Origin: a virus
Direction: 5' to 3' (one strand)
Length of the DNA stretch: 49,837 bases
Virus record (IMG/VR): IMGVR_UViG_3300013101_000014
Coordinates: 1-49,837 of that record
Made by a program: the position numbers and the translations under genes. This document shows, piece after piece, positions 47,694-49,837 of this stretch. How positions within the stretch are numbered: position 1 is the stretch's first letter; the number at the start of each line of letters is the position of its first letter. The notes under the pieces were generated by a model, which was not told the DNA's origin, ran no database searches, and was given only the letters and a program-made list of their open reading frames with translations.

Positions 47694-48742
47694 TGGCTAG
47701 TGTAATAACAAATAAAAACAAAAAAAACTACATGATTAATGGAAACTTTGATTGCTGGCAAAGGGGAACAACTTTGACACCAACCCCAAATGGGTTCGTT
47801 AGTTATTTGGCAGATAGGTTTGCTTTATATGAAGATGGTACAAGTGTTTTAAATTATGATCAAAGTACTGATGTACCAAATTCTAACTCTTTATATTCTG
47901 CAAAGGTTACTGTGGGTACTGCTGGGACTTCATCAGCTGCCCAATCAGCTTTCTTTCTTCAAAGAGTTGAAGGAAAAGACTTTAAGCCCTTGATAGGAAA
48001 AACTTTTACTTTAAGCTTCTATGTAAAAAGTTCTATAACTGGAATATATTGTTTAAATTTTAGAAACAATGCTAGTGATAAAAGCTATGTAGCAGAATAC
48101 ACTATAAATTCAGCAAATACGTGGGAAAAGAAAAGTATAACAATAGTTCATGAAGGTACTGGAGTTTGGGAAAAAGATGAAAATGTAGGAATAAGAATTG
48201 GGTGGTTTTTGTCAGTAGGGTCTAATTACCATACAACAAAAGATGCATGGCAAGATGGGATATTTTTAGGAACTTCTGCACAAACAGATTTTATAAATAA
48301 TGCAGCAGCAACTTGGCAGATTTCTCAAGTAATGCTTAATGAAGGAGCTGTAGCAGGGCCTTTTCAAACAGCTGGAGTAAACACTGAAGGTGAAATAGCA
48401 TTGTGTCAAAGGTATTATGAAAAAAGCTATTATTCTGAAGATGCTCCAGGGACTGCAACACCTGTAGGTGCTACTATGTGGAAAAATTCAAACGGTGGAG
48501 CTGCAGGGATTGAAATAAGACATACACAATCTTTTCTAGTAGAAAAACGAACCTTTAATCCAACCATGAGCTGGTGGGACTTGGGGGGTGGCAGCGGACA
48601 ATTTACTGTAGACATTATAAATGGTAGGGTGATTGGTGGTGGAGCTTTTTCAACAAGTAATAAGGGCTTTATAGGAGATTTAAACACCAATGTAGCAGGT
48701 GTTAAGACTCAATTTCACTGGGCAGTAGATGCTGAATTATAA
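47693..48742 (+). CDS. Carbohydrate-binding-type receptor-binding protein, 349 aa
   Basis: The N-terminus (YMINGNFDCWQRGTTLT, then YLADRFALYE) and centre (FTLSFYVKSSITGIYCL, TWEKKSITIVHEG) match jelly-roll sugar-binding fibre proteins, and ALCQRYYEKSY before the last third is common in phage receptor-binding proteins. Its start overlaps the preceding stop. It probably binds host surface glycan at a fibre tip; specificity is unknown. Confidence 0.65.
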   Translation: MASVITNKNKKNYMINGNFDCWQRGTTLTPTPNGFVSYLADRFALYEDGTSVLNYDQSTDVPNSNSLYSAKVTVGTAGTSSAAQSAFFLQRVEGKDFKPLIGKTFTLSFYVKSSITGIYCLNFRNNASDKSYVAEYTINSANTWEKKSITIVHEGTGVWEKDENVGIRIGWFLSVGSNYHTTKDAWQDGIFLGTSAQTDFINNAAATWQISQVMLNEGAVAGPFQTAGVNTEGEIALCQRYYEKSYYSEDAPGTATPVGATMWKNSNGGAAGIEIRHTQSFLVEKRTFNPTMSWWDLGGGSGQFTVDIINGRVIGGGAFSTSNKGFIGDLNTNVAGVKTQFHWAVDAEL

Positions 48743-48752
48743 GGAGCTTTAA

Positions 48753-49310
48753 ATGAGTAAATTAAAACAAATAAGAACAGGTTCAGTTATAAAGGTTCCT
48801 ACTCAAAATTCTGGAGCTAGTATTGGAGACAATTCTATAGCTACCAGCCATGTTCAAGACCTGGCAATTACTGAAGCTAAGTTAGCTAATGACGTTGTTA
48901 ATAAATGGGATATCCCAACAGAGCTAGTTGAAGCTTCAGGAGTTTCAAATATTGCTCATGCAAGCGTTGGTGTATGGCAAGATTTAGTAACGGTGGAGCT
49001 AACTCCTGGTGAATGGGATATGGTAGGGTTGGTTACTGCATATAATAATGGGACAGTGTCACAAACCAATTGGTTGATTGCTATTTCTGAAAATTCAGCT
49101 AACACAACAACTGATCATACGGATGGTATTAATGAATTAACAGATACTGTACCAACAACAGTCAGCGGTTACTTATACAATCAGGTGATACCCATGTACA
49201 GGGTAACTGTTATTACAACAAAAACATACTATTTAAAATTTAATAAATTTTTCACATCAACAAACTTTCAAGCTAGTAATTATAGAATTTCAGCAAGAAG
49301 GGTAAAATAA
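48753..49310 (+). CDS. Small fibre-type protein, 185 aa
   Basis: An N-terminal attachment-like repeat (GASIGDNSIATSHVQDLAIT, then EAKLANDVVNKW), followed by a beta domain (VWQDLVTVELTPGEWDMVGL). AAGGAG lies 7 nt upstream of the ATG. It looks like another fibre or receptor-binding subunit with a short attachment shaft. Confidence 0.55.
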   Translation: MSKLKQIRTGSVIKVPTQNSGASIGDNSIATSHVQDLAITEAKLANDVVNKWDIPTELVEASGVSNIAHASVGVWQDLVTVELTPGEWDMVGLVTAYNNGTVSQTNWLIAISENSANTTTDHTDGINELTDTVPTTVSGYLYNQVIPMYRVTVITTKTYYLKFNKFFTSTNFQASNYRISARRVK

Positions 49311-49837
49311 TGAAATATTATGTTGTAAAAAGCCTAAGTGACCCAAGTGCATATCAAATAGAACGTAGGACCCATCCCCCATTAGAGCATTTTGGCCCAC
49401 CTCCAATGGATAATAATGGTATTTTTTATACTGATGCATCTATTTTTGAAGTAAAAGATATATGGCTAGATAACTCTGACCCCAATAATGTTGTAGAAAA
49501 AGATGCTGCTATAGATGACCCAGGTGTAGAAAAAATTTACAAAAAGACCTTTATAAGTGCTTTGCTTCAGACAGCACGTAATATTGAGATTATTCAAGAG
49601 GGTAGGGATGTTAAATTAGCTAAATTAAGAGATCTAAGAAAAGAAAAACTAGGGCAAGTCGATTTACTAATAAATGACTTGGTTGTTGGAGATAGAAGTG
49701 ACACTTCTGTAATTCAGACTTATAGGACTAATCTTAGAAATATAACAAACTCTTATAAAGATACTGACCCAATGGTTGGAACTTCAGGTCTTGATGCCTT
49801 TGCTGAAGATATGAGTGATTTTTCTGGCTGGCCTACA
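49310..49837 (+). CDS. Tail-fibre assembly chaperone-like protein, partial (176 codons to window end)
   Basis: Runs off the right edge, so the C-terminus is missing. The ATG overlaps the stop of the previous gene (TAATG). It begins MKYYVVKSLSDPSAYQIER. The part near residues 107 to 150 (KLRDLRKEKLGQVDLLINDL, then TYRTNLRNITNSYK) matches the LRdxRnxxL, D and YRxxLR pattern of Tfa-like fibre assembly proteins. Its place after the fibre genes fits a fibre chaperone. Confidence 0.6.
   Translation, partial: MKYYVVKSLSDPSAYQIERRTHPPLEHFGPPPMDNNGIFYTDASIFEVKDIWLDNSDPNNVVEKDAAIDDPGVEKIYKKTFISALLQTARNIEIIQEGRDVKLAKLRDLRKEKLGQVDLLINDLVVGDRSDTSVIQTYRTNLRNITNSYKDTDPMVGTSGLDAFAEDMSDFSGWPT

Noticed and set aside
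1-49837. Attachment site, integrase or lysogeny module
   Set aside because: No integrase, repressor or att-like duplication is visible in this window.

Overview
This window is part of the genome of a large, AT-rich tailed bacteriophage with a contractile tail (myovirus type). The evidence is a complete tail-building module on the + strand: sheath, three tube-like proteins, tail assembly chaperone, tape measure, hub, spike, baseplate wedge, baseplate J-like, I-like and fibre genes. No integrase, rRNA or tRNA is visible. Portal, terminase and major capsid genes are also absent and must lie outside the window. The host cannot be named from this sequence. Signals are bacterial, with strong GGAG-type ribosome sites and TATAAT-like -10 boxes.

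Region 1 (about 1-4360, - strand) holds short operons of small uncharacterised proteins. Most are preceded by the same two-part motif, ACCAATTA, 10 nt, TATAAATA. Three operon junctions are hairpin, then a 20-nt repeat, then this promoter, with the repeat at a fixed distance from the promoter. Two genes (923-1399 and 3665-4165) are paralogues of a protein type I recall from other phages, function unknown. Several genes here have fewer than 60 codons and are found only by their ribosome sites and overlapping stop/start codons.

Region 2 (about 4362-4530) is a GC-rich island with no gene and several hairpins.

Region 3 (4535-7423, - strand) is a tightly overlapping run of 15 very small genes, 44 to 97 codons. 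Most share one pattern, a hydrophobic helix ending in Leu-Leu-x-Lys/Arg-Ile/Met. They look like diverged tandem duplicates, with one block duplicated as a unit. This is the best candidate here for an undescribed system.

Region 4 (7424-8832) holds a single + strand membrane protein, a cluster of overlapping - strand genes, and two tandem cysteine-motif proteins. Four start codons in this region, and one in the tail module, lie 6 to 7 nt downstream of a TATAAN box and lack a normal ribosome site, which suggests leaderless mRNAs.

Region 5 (8897-49837, + strand) is the neck, tail and fibre module. It starts with probable neck genes interrupted by an HNH endonuclease gene and a NUDIX-domain protein. 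Then come sheath, a strong terminator, tube genes, chaperone pair, tape measure, hub, spike, a LysM plus gp25-like wedge protein, a giant 2500-residue J-like protein and an I-like protein. A 1527-residue baseplate or fibre protein and a series of fibre and receptor-binding genes follow. The window ends inside a gene resembling a tail-fibre assembly chaperone. Genes are packed with TAATG or ATGA overlaps, and internal -10-like boxes mark about ten transcription starts.
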